A stretch of 64,000 bases of DNA from Acanthochromis polyacanthus (lineage: Eukaryota; Chordata; Actinopteri; Pomacentridae), in the NCBI RefSeq assembly GCF_021347895.1, contig NC_067120.1:13377361-13441360 (forward strand), given 5' to 3'. A model generated the notes under the pieces. That model ran no database searches. It was not told the DNA's origin and saw nothing but the letters and a program-made list of their open reading frames with translations. Made by a program: the position numbers and the translations under genes. Below are positions 14,118 through 27,650 of the stretch, piece after piece. Position 1 is the first letter of the stretch; each line of letters begins with the position of its first letter.

Positions 14118-17100
14118 ACATAGGCTTGTCTTTGTTTTTCTTTTTTCTTAGAAATGTCTCCTCTGATTATTTTGTTATTTTACTTGGCACCTGTAGTTGC
14201 AGTCTGACATCATTAAGTGTTTGGGTTCCCTCGAGGCTGGGCAGGTTTTAAATCAGATATTTAACATTGGTGACTGGCTTGAGCTGCGATTCATTTTCCC
14301 CAGAGGATAAGTCCTCCTGTTTTTAGTGGCTTCCTGACTTTACTTTGGCACCACATGGATGTTGACAAAGTAACTATTTAACCTTCTAAAAGGGATGTTC
14401 TTCATTTTAAAGAATCACACATTGCATGACTATTTAATAGAAAACAATGTTTGTTTTTTGTCAACTTCACTTTATTCTTCATACCTTTAGTCAACAATTT
14501 CTCACAAACAAGTCATTTGTTCTAACAATATTGTGTTAAAAACAAAAAAATCTGCACTTCTGGGCACAACTGTGAAGAAATTAGTGGCTCAGTTATCATC
14601 AGCAGTCATGTGACTGAAATCCAGGGACTTTCATTTGAACTGCAGGCTGTGTATACGCAGAGCAGATATGAGACAAGTATAGAAGTAAATACTAAAAAAT
14701 CTGTAGTATGTAGGTCCACCATCTTTTACCAATATTACTAACACCTGTGGTCACTTGGAAAAATGTTGAAGATGTCAACGCCAAGAAAAGTTTCAGAGCG
14801 TTAATGTATTTCCATCTACAGCCATCAGGAGGTCAACATGCATTCTGAAATTCCTGTGAAACCAGTGACCCTCCAATAAACCTCAGAAACAGCAGTTAAG
14901 TAAATAACAGGGTGCAACATTATCTCCTAATTTTCTGGCACATGATAAGAAATGTCGCAGACATAATTACAGCCACAGTAGATACAGTATAATTAACATG
15001 CTTTTCTCACTGATATATTCCTTCTGTTGATGCAGATATTTAGGTCAACGAACTGTTTTGCAAGCACCCCACATAGTGAACATTTTGGTGCACATTTGCT
15101 ATCACGCTCGCCACTCGCCTGTCAGGTCACTCTAATCTAGAACGGGACTGAAACATTCACACGCTCTCAGTGCCGAGAGAAACAACCCAAAGTCTTTGTG
15201 TGTCAGATGTGAAATGTTCTCCGAGTGACGGTAACCGGAGACATCAGGCCTCCTCACCGGTCTGGTTCTGCTGTTTCAGACTCTGCTTGTAATCAAACAT
15301 CCAGTCTTCAGTGCAACAGGACACCTGCTTTTCAAACGGCAATGCTGTTCATGCAAATCATTGTTATAAATGAAAGAAGCATGACGCCTTATTTTGTCAT
15401 GCTGTGATTAAATCTACCTTCACACACGAGAAATGTTCTTGATGATTTCATTTCCCTTTTTTCCATGTTAGATATTTACATTGACTCATCTAAGTAATAA
15501 TTTGTTAACTGTTTAAATGTGTTGATTATGTTTTAATGAGACTGTGAAAGCAAAGGGTGTCAAATTTTCATTGTGTCTGTGATTGTATTGTTACTCCGCC
15601 AGCGTTCAGGGCTGAGTTGATGCTGTTTTATTTATGTATGAAGCAGAGCCCAGTGTTCAGCCACCATTAACATGTAAAAAAGACTTTAAGTTATTCTATT
15701 AATCAAGAATATCCGGTTGTCCACCGTCTATCCATTGTTTTACTTCTACGGGAAATCAAGTAGACATTAATAAAGGAAGTTTTGAAAAGGTAAAAACATT
15801 TGTTGCTGCTGGTAGTCAGTGTGACCTCAGAAAATCAAGGAAAAGGTATTTTTCTTTTTTCCACCGACATTTGGCCTCTCAGTAAAGCAGGAACACAGTC
15901 ATCAGCATCAGAGTCAAGCTGCTTTCAAACTGACTCCCTTCTTCCAAGAAATGTGAAAGTGAAAATATTTAGTAACATTTAATGGAGATGCATGGTGGCA
16001 TCCGCATAATCATCAGTTTCAGTAAGTATCAGCGTCTCCCAGAATGAGGATCAGCAGGCAGATAAAGCCTATCAGGCTAAAGTTTGCAGTTTTGTTTGAA
16101 AATGTTACATAAAAAACAAGAAAAGCACTCAGAGAGCGCAGTACGCCACCAAGGCTGCTCAGTCGTTTTATGATTTCCGACAGATAAGTCCCTATAAGTC
16201 TGCAGCGGTGGCTTTGTAGTAGGATCGCAATCATGTGATGTAGCGTTCACTTGTTGTCATAGTTACAGTGACGCCATGCCGCTATCTTGCAGTGGTACAG
16301 AAATGTTTAACAAATGCCTGGATCCAGACTGTAAGCTGCATCGCTGCCAAAATATAATCAGTTGGTCCTTTTGTCATTTCTGACCTTCCCTGAAAATTTC
16401 ATCCAAATCCATTTGTCCATTTTTGAGTAATGTTGTGCACAGACAAACTAATGCGCCGTGTTCCTTGATGGAGTAATAAATTTGCACCTTTGTGCGTTAG
16501 AGTTGCAATGATAGTTGAATAATTGATTAATTGTCAACTAATAAATTAACATATTGAACAATTTTAATAACTGATTAATAGTTTTGAATAGTCTTTTAAA
16601 GTAAAACTCTGATTCCAGCTTCATTCTTGTGAATATCTTTTAGTTTCATTCCTTCTCTGTGACAGTAAACTGAATATCTTTGGGTTGTGGACAAAACCAC
16701 ATCTGAAGGCGTCATCTTGGTCAACTGTCCCAACACTTCTGACTCCACAAGAATTCAAACACAATGAGACTTTTTGCAAAGAGGTTTTAATTTTCTTCCC
16801 TTGACTGCATTGGACAGTGTGGCCAGTGCTTACAGAATGAACGCATTCAACATTTAAGTCTTTTAGTAAAGCATTTTACAGTTTTATCTTGTATACATGT
16901 GATATTTTATGTAGTCAGCATGTTTCTTACTGACATTTGATTGATTAAATATTGTTTTCTTTATTTATTTCAGACTATGGCAGTTCATCAACAGTAAAAT
17001 ACAACACCTTCACTCCAAATTTCACTGCTAAATCCGCCTTTATGTACAATGGCTCCAAAACAATGGTGAGTACAGCAGTATTTTTTCATTATTTCAGCAT

Positions 17101-20100
17101 GTATTCATACAGATCATGGTCATTATTACACTGGTCATCTAATCTGTATTTTAAGTGGATGTTCTAAATAAAACCTCTGACCGCTGACTCTCTGCCGGTG
17201 GGTCACGTAGAGCACAGCATGTGTGGTATTTCACAGTAGGCTGTGATGAGATCAGCTCTGAGTTTTCAAGTCCACCCTCTAGATTCCTCTATTTTAGTGA
17301 TTCAGTAGAAAGACCTTGGCTGTGTGCCACTCATGTTTGAGCTGTGAGAGACCTGAAAACACATTTTAGACTTTTAAATGCTCTCAGTTTAATGACTAAT
17401 GACATTACTGTGACAAAAAGTACTGAGGACATGACCTCTCTTTCCATACTAACATTCCTCAGAGCAAATTTAGAAACTATGCAGTGATTCACAACAAATA
17501 CACCCCCACATACAGTTCCCTAGAACATATTGAGTAACTTTGCTTGCGCATTTGACCGTAATGGTTCCTCCTCTATTTATTGTCAGGGTCCACGTGTATC
17601 CCAGAGAACAGGCTTCAGCGCCCGATCTGCTGGTGCAGAGCTGTCCCAGTACCCCAGAATGAGCATGGTGGGTGGAATGGCAGGTGGTGGCAGCGGCGGC
17701 GGTTATTATCAAGAAGACATACGCATGGGCAACTACCAAGGGAGCATGAGAGCGCAGACCCAAATGGAACCAGAAACCTTCTCTGTGCAATCAATGCGAC
17801 AGCAGACAGCGCAGGTGAATCCCTGGATGCTCGATGGCAGCGATGCTGCCAGTATGGTCTCCGACCGGGACGCCGGCTTCAGCCACCAGTACGCTCACAG
17901 CGCCGTTAACGGCTACACAGGCCAGGTGAGGCAAGGAAGCACCATGACCTTTCAGTCACCCATGCGCCGATCTCTTAGTGGCACTCTTTCCCGTGGCGGA
18001 GGCATGTCAATGGGAGGGGCAGAGATCATCCAGCAGCAGTCCTTCAAAGGCCCAGCCCACCGCACCATCAGCAGGATTACAAACCGAAACCGGATGAGCA
18101 TGGGCTCCATGTCTGGGACCATGCAGCAGCCGGCGATGTCCTCCAGTGGCAGCACCTATGGAGGAGGAGGAGGACAAGGAGGTTTCATTGTGTCCTCCGG
18201 TTCCCAGGGGAACCTATTGATGCAGCGCCCGGGCACCCTGTCCCGTGCTATGTCCATCAAAAGCATGCACAGTGTGGGCAGGGGCATGGACATCTTTGAT
18301 GGACAGATGGAGATGGGAGCCAGCATGGGCAACCTTAGCGGGTGAGAAGTTCTCTGATTTATTTCTGCTCACACTGACAAAGGTAGTGTTTCCTTCTATT
18401 GGTTGTTTTCATACAGGACTGACAGAACTTCATTGTTTAATGCTGCATGCAAATCAGTGTCTGTAAAAATGCCTGTGTTCACATTTGACTGGTTTGACTT
18501 CATCACCCTCAGCAGCCAACCTGAGTACACGTTGATGTTAACTGAGAAGATTAGTCTGGTTAAACTCTTTACTTAACCTTGCCAGCAAGTTGATTTCTCG
18601 CAATATTTGTGAGTTCACAAATCTCTCAAGAAACCATCTTGCTCCGCTCCCGCATTCACTGTTCGTACAGAGCCGAGTTGGCACGGGCCAATCACGCAGC
18701 AGTATTCGTGTGTGGGGCGGGATGTCCGGGTGTGAAGACGACACCAAGCACTAGTAGATCAAAACAAACACGGCAACGGAGGACAACGATCGTGTAGATG
18801 CTGCTATTAAGTCAGTTTTAGCTGAATCTCCTGTCGCTTCTTTGAAGGAAGAACAACGAGAAGCGCTTTACGCATTTCTGGATGGTAAAGATGTTTGTGC
18901 TTTTTTACCTATGGGTTTTGGTAAGAGTTTAATCTACCAATTGGCTCCGCTCGTTGTGAAGATCCCGCGATTGGCTAAAAACAAACCTGTCAGAGGCGGG
19001 ACATACTGTTGCATTGTCCAATCCGTGCCTCTTTCCTCCAAACGGATTTACATGGAGCGGTCCCAGATTGATATTGTGGAGTACTATCAAGTACTACACA
19101 ACTATTAATCTGGCTATTGCCAGGTTACTCTTTACTGTTTTTATTGTCAACAGATCCCTGGACATGAAAACAACACTGAATAATCTTACTAACAAGTATT
19201 GTCAGAGTAGTCAAACCCCTATGCGCCTCAAATGTCTTAAAACTACTAAAGACGCATCAGTGGCGTCATGATCAACATGGACGCTGTACTGTTCCACCGC
19301 TGCAAATCCTCACTAGAATACCAAATATGGATTAATCCACAGCTGAAAATAGTCTGCTACAAATCCTGTGTTTGACCGGTATTTGCTAAAAATGACAGTG
19401 CCCAGCTGCTTTAGGAAAAGATTTAGCTGTTTTTCAGTAGGAGCAGATGGATTTGGGGCTGGGACCTGCAGACAAAAAGGAGAACTCGGACGATTTTAAA
19501 AGACGGACTAATGAATCGTTTGGGTGTTTTTTTTGTGCTATTTGTTGATAAGAAGAGAAACAATACTCAGTCCTTCACTAGTTTACATATGCAGTAACAG
19601 TAGCAGTGTACTGTAACCACTCCTGTGACTCAGTTTGATATTTTTTTTCTTGAACGTCACTGACATTTTAGTGACGGTGATAAACCATTGCGATAGTGTC
19701 CCAACTTTCATGAGTCAGGAGGTTTTCTTGAGAGGGGTGTGCGATGTGAGCAGCCTATTTCCTAAGCTGTGGATTGGGAGGTGACTCCATAGTGGCAGGA
19801 CTGGTTTAGGGTGGGGCAGCTCAGTTTCAGGCCTCGCATTTCACACATCCCACAGCATGTGGTTAGGCGAGCGGATCTGCTGAACACTGTGTGATTTGGA
19901 AGAAAGTCAACAAGCTGAATTTTGCACATAAGCAACAAATCATCTGTGATCATGACTGCTGTGGCTGCTGTGTTGTTGTTCATTCCGTCATCCAAATAGA
20001 CATATTTTTATGCTACCAAACATAACGGACAGGATAAATAAATGTTTTAGATTCTTTGGCTCAATTTGTTCATTTGCTCCTTACACAGGATCAACTCCTT

Positions 20101-23100
20101 GGACATGCCCACAGCGGTGCAAAACCTGAGAGAGCCCGACCCTGAGCTGCAGGTCCTGGGTGCTGCGTACATTCAGCATCAGTGCTACAATGACAGCGAC
20201 TCCAAAGAGGAGGTATTTTGCACAGATTAAACTTGTGGTTAGAATTCCTCTGGTTCTTTGCTCTCTGTGGCCCCTAATTTAGAGAGTCGGTCATTAAAAT
20301 AGTTTTCTCCAAAGTGGAGGCGTCCGTTGATGGATGTTTCTCCACTTCTGGTGACACTAAATTGGCTCCAACTTTGCCTCTGTTCTGTTCCAGTTGTTTG
20401 CCGTGTTACGCAACTTTTATCATCGCTGAATCTGGACTCTGCACTGTTTGGGTGTTGAAAGATAGACATAATTTGCAGCATGTAACTTGATGTGAGAAAC
20501 AGTATTGCAAATGTTTGTCTAAGTGCTTTTAACCCGTTGATTATTGTCAGCTCTAAGAATAGAGTCTCTTATGAGTCATTTAATGAGTTTTTGTTTTACT
20601 AATTGGCAAAAACTGCAGTTCCTTGAATGGCCACATGAGGCTGGGTCCAAAACCAAGTCCGTCCCCATGAACCCCTGTGTTAAAATGCCCAACTTTACAG
20701 CAGAGATAAAGATGTTTACAGCTTTATGTAAAAGCAGTTTTGTTTTCTATGATTTTTTTTTCTTTTTTTGCTTGTGGCAACAATTTGGGTGGTGAATTTT
20801 TATGTAACACCTGTTCAGATTGTATTAAGGCTTAATGTTTTGCATAATTAAGGATGTGGCTGGTTTGAGTAACATCTGGGTGTCATCACAGGACAGGAAA
20901 TGGCCCAGAGACATTTGTATAACCCGCCTCCGTTCCAGCCACACTCGATCTCTTTGATTATTTTTGAATTAGCTGGGAATTAGCCTCATAAAAGCCAATA
21001 TTTGCACCCATGTAGTATGCACCCCCACCAGGTTAGCTAACTGGTCACCTCAATTAATTTATTTTATCTTTTTTTCTTTATGAATGTTAGATGAAACGAC
21101 TGATACCACTTTCATGTTCGTTTAATAAATATGAAGCTGCAGCCAGCTAGCTTAGCTTAGCATAAAGACCAGAAACAGGGGGAGGCTGGTAACATGGCTC
21201 CACCTGAAGGTGACAAATTCATCCCGGACATATTTAACAATGAGAGGGATATTTTATCTTCTCATCTAAATCAAAGCAAGTGAAGGTACAGTCGTACCCA
21301 AAATGTTAAATTACTCATTTAATGACCATATGCATGAATTTGGTCCTAGTGGAGGCATATAAACCTCCAACCAGAGATAATTGGATAGGCTGCACCAACA
21401 AAAACTCCATAATAAACCAGAACAGTTACAGAATATGCATATGTTTTTTTCCTTAGGTGCGTCGCCTGCATGGCATTGGTGAACTGGTGAAGCTGTTCAA
21501 CAGCGACAACCAGGAGGTGCGGCGTTACGTCACTGGCGCCACGCGCAACCTCATCTATGAGAACATGGAGAACAAGACAGCCCTGATCGATGAGGGCGGC
21601 ATCTCAGAGCTGGTTAAGGCGCTCAGCGAGCCAGATGATGAGCTCCACAAAAACATCACAGGTAGGAAAATTCCAGTGAACCAGTAAAATGAAAATCATG
21701 ACCAAACAAGTAGAGCAGATCTCCTGTTTTGGAGTTCTACCACAAGCAGAAATGACTGCAGATTGGTTTTATTTTGATGTAACGGGATCTTCCCGGCTTC
21801 CCTTAAAATTCCTCGAGCCTTTGAAATGGATATTATTCAAGCTGACAAGAGGATGGTGGAAATTTGCAAGGAATGCAGTGTGGCCTAGAAACTAGGAGGC
21901 GGAGCTGATGTTGTGTCTATATGTCCATGTGTGTACAGGGGTATCAGTAAATGCGTAGGAGTTGTCTGGGCCTGTCGACCAGCAGTATATCTGCCCCTCC
22001 CTTTTATGAGAGAAGACCTTGTCACTTTTTCCTTTGAGCTGTTACACATTGATTTATCTCCATTCTAAAAGACTAATGCCTGTGTCATGTGTTCAGTAAG
22101 AAGCTTTAGGAAAGTGATAAATTAACTGTGAGCTGTGCCTGTTCACCTTTTATCTGGGTAGTCTGCCAAAATGTGACATGGAGGTCTCAGGTTTTGAAAG
22201 GGATTTACATGTGCAAGTTTTTTGCAAGCTTTTTTTTTTAACTCACGCAGGACAATATAATCCTAAAATGCACAGTTCATTATGAGATATATGCTTGTTT
22301 GATCTCCTATTGAAAGTTAGAAAACCTAATTAATACCTTTTAAGCATCAAAACCATTAGTGAAAATGTCCAAAAGTCCCGACATCAAGTTTAAGAGATGA
22401 AACAAAGAAGCTACAGTCAGTTTTGCTGCTGTGTATTTGTGCAGGTATCCTGTGGAATCTTTCATCCAAAGACAACCTGAAGGAGAAACTGGCCAGGGAG
22501 GCACTTCCTGAGCTTACAGATAAGATCCTCATCCCCCTGTCCGCCAAAGAGATAGAGGATGCGGAGAAGACTGTCGACGAAGAGTCCAAGAATAACTCAC
22601 AGTCCCACTCTCAGGCAGAAATCTTCTGTAACACCACAGGATGCCTCAGGTACGCTTCTCTTATCCATGTCTTATCTCTGTGATTGCAACATGGCTCCAT
22701 GAGTAAAACACATTTCTTTTCTGGTTCAGCGGAGCCTCAAATTTCTTTCCCATGACAGCATTTGCATGTTCCTCCAGTACACTCAAACTTACATGTCAGC
22801 TGACAGATACAGGAAGTTTTACCACACCCATTTCTTTTTGCTGCTGATTGCAAAAAAAACCCTGCATCATTCCCTGCCTCCAGTTGCCTTTGTTCTACTC
22901 TCTTTTTATGCACTGTGGAATGGCTTTTATCTCAAATTAATTAACATTTGGAGAACATTGTTGATGTGTGACATTTTTCGAGTTTTAAGGGTTTATGGCT
23001 GCAGGACAGAACCAGGACTGGGAATGATCTCTGTGTGCACCATCTGGACAAATTAAAGACATGCTTCAGTTTGACCTGAAGTAGCTTTCTGACTTCTCGC

Positions 23101-26100
23101 TCGCTCTGTGTGTGTCCAGGAATCTGAGCTCAGTGAACGAAAAGACCCGTCACATAATGAGAGAAAGAAAGGGGCTGGTGAGCTCCTTGGTGGACTATAT
23201 CAGGGCCTGCCTCGAAAAGAACAAGACAGAAGACAAGGTGAGATCAGGACTCAGTTTAAGACGCTCTTTCTGTTCAATTCAAATCTTGTTCTGTTTTTGT
23301 ATTCATCTGTATGCACGTGTGCCTTAGGGGGTGGAGAATGCAATGTGTGTCCTGAGGAACCTTTCCTACCAGCTATACAATGAACTTCCTCCATCTGTTG
23401 CATTGCGCCTGGAAGGAAACAGCAGAGCCGATGCCACAAAGATGGGGGAAACCGTGGGCTGCTTCCCGTCTCGGAGCAAAAATGCTAAAAAAGTACGCAC
23501 ACGTCACATAAACCATACCGACCACTACTGTGCGTGCATTGACCACAATGTCCATTTAACCCGTCTAACTTATCTTCCTTTGACTGACTAAAACAGAGCC
23601 AGACCAACTTCACTTTCTCCGAGGTCTCACGGCAGCCAAAGGACATGGAGTGGCTGTGGCACCCTCAGATCGTGTCAGTGTACAACCGAGTGCTGCAGAC
23701 GTGTGAGACTAAACACGTCACCCGCGAGGCGGCAGCTGGAGCTCTGCAGAACATCACAGCTGGAGACAAGAGGGTAAGCGTCTCGTTCATCAGGCCTCAT
23801 TCCAATGCGATCATCTTAGTTTGTCTCTTTTTTGAGTTGTGCGTCTCTTTCGTTCTCCTGCAGTGGGCTTCAGCGCTGAGCTCGGTGGCTCTGGAACAGG
23901 AACGGATGCTGCCGGTGGTGCTCGATCTCCTATCGACCAAAAATGATCTCGAGCTGCGCTCTCTCACGGGCTTCCTCCGAAATCTGTCCCGCCACACCAG
24001 CAACAAAGACAACATGGGTCAGTCTTCTGTGCTTTCCCTTCTGTTATGTGTAAATAATATAATACATTAGTTGATAAGTTATTTTAGAATGCCTGTAACC
24101 TTTTTTTTGTATAAAATTTGTTGGTAATGACATGACACCCTTCCGAGGAAAGTGATTTGCCTGATTGCACCGGGTTTAATTCTTTCACTTTCTTTTATAT
24201 GGAGGCCAGTTTTACCCATAACAATATATAGCAGTTTGCCCAAATTCCATTCGGTTATATTTATACTGTGGGATGTCAGATGAAATACGAAGTGGAACAC
24301 TGCAGATAAAAATGATTCTTCAATTCAATTCAGTTTTATTTATTTATGTAGTGCCAGTTTGCAAGCCAAGTCATCTCCATCCAGTTCACATAGTAAAGTC
24401 ATGAGTGCTCCTGAATGAGGTCATTCAATTATATAATTATTAGTAGCATGAATGCAACACTCAGCTAATTAGATAATTACCTCTTTAGGTTAGACTAGCT
24501 CTGTCCTCTTGGTACCCATGAGAGAACAATAACAGAAATCTTCTCGTGAAATGGGACTTTGTGTTTGTGTGGCGTCCTATTACCAACAAGAATGATCTGA
24601 TTGTGAAAACAGATAATCACGGCCCTGAAACACATCATTAATACTTACTGTTTTTATTTAGCCACAAAGACGGTGAACCAACTGGTGGAAAAGTTGCCTG
24701 ATGACGGACACCAGAAGGAGCCCTCCAGCGAGGTGGTGGTCAACATCTGTGGTATTCTCAATAACCTGGTGACCAGCAGCTCTCTGGCTGCCAGAGACAT
24801 CAGCTTCTTCAATGGCCTCCCCAAACTGATGGCCATCAAGAACTCGCATGACCACAGGTCTGTAACAGCTGACACTGTACTAGTTAAATGTGCTCTGATA
24901 CGTTTGTCAGACATTTAATGTTAAATGTTACACAAAACATCACATGCAGAGTCATTTGTATCATGTGTTTTTTTGTTTATTTTAGTCCTGGAAAGTTGAA
25001 AGCAGCCAAAGCAGCAGCGACAGTTCTCACCAACATGTTTCACTACAAGAAACTGCACAAACAATACAGAGAGGTAAGAGACTGAAGAAATAACCCTCCA
25101 ACTCTGCATTACCGATGATAATATGGCCAGAAATGACCAATATATCAAACACTCACTGACTTATTTAACATTAAAGACACACAGTATCCAGTTTAAATAC
25201 TTTAAAACGTTATTTTAAAAAGTGTCTGGAGGCAAAAAGAAACCCCACATCTTTCATCCTTTTCTGTGTGACGAATTGAAGGAACCTTTCCCATCAGCTT
25301 GCAGGGTGGGACTTTTCATATCATTATTCTTCTGGGAAGCCAATTTCAGGTCCCAACATGTACGGCTGAGTTACTCCTGTAGCACAACTTGTCTTTCTGC
25401 AGTGTAGAGTATCTTTACAGTGTTTGAACAGAGGCAGAGCTGAGCCAGTGTGCTTGAGATGCAGTGAGTAGAGAGAGAGAAGTGTAGAGCTGCATCAAAG
25501 CTATTTTAAGACAGAGAAGGATTATATGAAAAAACACTATAAATATGTAATTTTTATTTACAGAGATGAGATTTTAGGAAAGACTTGAAAATATTCTCAC
25601 TCAGACACATTCTTCTTAGAAAATGACAGCCCGTAATTTTCTTTGATTGAAGCTTCGGAACTTTTGTCGGTCATCATTCAGCTTCGTTTCTCTCATTCTT
25701 TATATATTGTTTTCCCATTTAAACGAAGAAAAAAACCACACCTGCCCATATTAACTTGAAATGATTGCACCTTTGCTTCAGACACTTCAAAAATATCTTA
25801 TTGGAGAGTCTCATCTTACACTCTAAGTACGACATCTGTCACACAGAAGTCAAAGTTCAGCTGAAAAACTTACCTATCACGGCACCACACCCTCATTCTC
25901 ACATCTGTGTGAGTCAATGTGTAAATAAAAAAAAGTGAGAGTGGCAGATACAGTGTGTATGTCTGTGTGAGAGAGCTTGTCTCTACATTTCCCCCGTCAG
26001 TTTGCTGGCACAGGTTCAAAACTCATATCTTATACTGTTCACGCACACAGACACCCAGTCAAGCAAGTCCAGGTTTTGGGCAGGACTGAGCAGCTTTACT

Positions 26101-26505
26101 GCCTTGTGCGTATCGCAGCTTGCCACTCCCAAAGGTGTGGTGTTCACCTTGTTTCCTAAAGAACAAGTGCAAACAGAACAAAACATGCACCAGTGTTTGT
26201 CCAGCAACAGAGTGTGGTGCCGTCTGTATTGCATAATACGTAAATGACCAAAGATTGATTTTTCTTTTCCAACTATGTATTGTGTAACTCAGTGAATGGC
26301 TCGCTTTCTGTTGTGGGCTCCAGGTTGAATTTCAACAACCTGGGGGAGCTTTTGGAAACAGTTTAGTTAATATCTAATGACTAATAAAAATAAATCAAAC
26401 ATTTCTCTGTTCCATGTCTGTACAATGTTATAACTTTGTCCTGTTTGTGCTTTTGTGTTACAGAAAGGGTTTTCGAAAGAGGATTTTATAGACAATACAC
26501 TCTAA
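11891..26505 (+). CDS. pkp3: Plakophilin-3, complete, 13 coding exons
   Basis: Armadillo-family desmosomal plaque protein that links desmosomal cadherins and desmoplakin; it also occurs in nuclei and RNA granules in mammals. Coding exons: 11891-12113, 16974-17065, 17587-18341, 20089-20212, 21457-21661, 22445-22649, 23120-23237, 23328-23492, 23597-23773, 23864-24017, 24662-24857, 24986-25073, 26464-26505. All phases join and the sum is 2544 bp, 847 aa (human about 797). The N-terminal motif FLSALQPNTSVTTYALPSD matches human PKP3 (LLSALQPEAGVCSLALPSD). The large third exon is a Gly/Ser/Met-rich head. ARM repeats begin at LQVLGAAYIQHQCYND and include RNLIYENMENKTAL, GILWNLSSKDNLK, CVLRNLSYQLYNELPPS, GALQNITAGDKRWA and LTGFLRNLSRHTSNKD. 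The C-terminus is GFSKEDFIDNTL (human YRKEDFLGP). Start chosen at the only ATG before the conserved N-terminus. Confidence 0.96.
13751..13820. repeat. (GT)35 microsatellite
   Basis: A pure 70-bp GT tract in pkp3 intron 1, about 210 bp before a (CA)40 tract. Confidence 0.97.
14031..14120. repeat. (CA)40 microsatellite
   Basis: A pure CA tract to 14110, then one extra A and four more CA units. It is complementary to the (GT)35 tract upstream. Confidence 0.97.
16330..16490. repeat. Fragment of a common vertebrate interspersed repeat
   Basis: Contains the familiar string TGACCTTCCCTGAAAATTTC followed by CATCCAAATCCATTTGTCC and TTTTTGAGTAATGTTG. Identified from memory of repeated sequence in fish introns; family not assigned. 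Confidence 0.45.
18565..19136 (+). mobile_element. TIR element with 9-bp TSD carrying a RecQ-helicase fragment
   Basis: The 554-bp element 18574-19127, inside the pkp3 intron after exon 3, begins TAACCTTGCCAGC and ends with the inverse TTGCCAGGTTA. It is flanked by an exact 9-bp direct repeat CTCTTTACT (18565-18573 and 19128-19136). From 18770 one frame reads ACG (in place of ATG) GCAACGGAG, then SLKEEQREALYAFLDGKDV, then LPMGFGKSLIYQLAPLVV. This is the N-terminus and Walker A motif of a RecQ-like DEAD/H helicase, cut off after motif I. A 9-bp duplication is usual for Mutator-like elements, so a gene-fragment-carrying (Pack-MULE-like) element is possible. The superfamily is not proven, and the autonomous parent might itself encode the helicase. 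Confidence 0.6.
21118..21240. repeat. Fragment of a widespread vertebrate repeat (CTAGCTTAGCTTAGCA type)
   Basis: Contains AGCTAGCTTAGCTTAGCATA followed by AGACCAGAAACAGGG and GGCTCCACCTGAAGGTG. This order of motifs is seen in many fish introns. Located in the pkp3 intron before exon 5. Family not assigned. Confidence 0.45.
24315..24400. repeat. Fragment of a common fish repeat (ATTCAATTCAGTTTTATTTA type)
   Basis: The string CAATTCAATTCAGTTTTATT followed by TATGTAGTGCCAG is the start of a repeat frequent in teleost introns. Located between pkp3 exons 10 and 11. Confidence 0.45.
25074..26463 (+). other. pkp3 last intron, nothing recognised
   Basis: A 1.4-kb intron before the 42-bp last coding exon. 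Read on both strands without finding an exon, tandem repeat or transposon end. Confidence 0.5.
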
Positions 26506-27650
26506 GAACAAAGGCAATGTTGTGCAGGTTCACTGTTACAACAGTGAACAGTCCTGAACTCGACCAGCAATCTGGGAGAAGTCTTTTTACTACTCAGAGA
26601 TAACATCAGCTCAGTCTTTATCTACCATACTTTGATAAGAACATGAACACGTGTTGGATGGACGATCTACCTTAACGGAAAAAGGATTTCTTGTATTTTT
26701 TAAAACTCGATGGACATCAGTACAGTGCAAGATTTGTGGATCCAGGACGATTAATGGACTCTGATCAAACGTGTGCACCTTAACCATTTCCTCTCTTTGT
26801 TTGAACACTGTATGCATGTTTAGTGTGTAATCAGGGATTTCTTTTCTGTCAGAGCAGCATGTATTTCCACGACACAACTGTCGAAACAGTTTTTAACACT
26901 GTTGATGGACAATATGGTGTAGTCTTGTGCCTTATCTTCTGTCATTTCTCGGTTGAATGCAACACACGTGGTACTAACATGATATTTTTGTAAATATTGC
27001 TTTTTTCTTTTACACAAAAAAATCAGATAAAATGTTTTGTATACTGCAGCGCTTTGTTTTTGTAGTTTTCAGATAGATTATATCTGTTTATAAGAGTCAG
27101 AATTATAAGGTTACGTTTGAATGTAAACCAGAGATTTATAGTAATTTGGATGTAAATAAATTTGTTTAGGGGATTGTGATACAGCCACTTTTATATTTAC
27201 TCTTGCTTTAAAGTTGCAAAATCTCAATCTTGCCATGTCTAACGCTGTCATTTGTAATCGCTTGGTTTGATAAATTGCGTGTATGAAACACAGGGGTGAA
27301 ACAATGCTGTTCTAACTTTGTTGTAGAGCAAATTTTGAAAAGAATTTTAGTATTTGAGGTCTTTTTTATGTGCTTATGAATGGTAAATTGCTAAGTTGAA
27401 CATTTTTTAGAATTGAACCCCAGTAAAAAGCAGAAATCTAGTAAGACTTCTTAAAAAAAAATACAGATTTATGCTTGGAGTTGTAACAATTACTGCCATG
27501 TAGCGCTAACGTTGACCTTGTGTTTGTGTGTGGGTAATTAAAAACACTGGCAGTTGTTTTTGTTTTTTGCCGTTATGTTGTATACAGGCAAATGTATAAT
27601 GTGGATATTTTACAGCTAATAAAGAGACACATTTGGAAATGAATTGTCAT
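26506..27650 (+). other. pkp3 3' UTR
   Basis: Follows the pkp3 stop codon. Two AATAAA hexamers lie at 27155-27160 and 27618-27623. The second sits in the typical context GCTAATAAAGAGACAC before a GT-rich stretch, giving a 3' UTR of about 1.1 kb. Poly(T) and AT-rich, no ORF. Confidence 0.6.
27618..27623 (+). terminator. Likely pkp3 polyadenylation signal AATAAA
   Basis: An exact AATAAA followed within about 30 nt by TGTCATTTTGTTTCTTGTGT, a suitable downstream GU-rich element. An upstream alternative is at 27155-27160. Confidence 0.55.

Larger units (their letters stand above)
12114..16973 (+). other. pkp3 intron 1
   Basis: A 4.9-kb intron. It holds two long dinucleotide tracts (listed separately) and, at about 16330-16490, a segment like a common vertebrate interspersed repeat (contains TGACCTTCCCTGAAAATTTC and TTTTTGAGTAATGTTG). 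Nothing else recognised. Confidence 0.6.
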
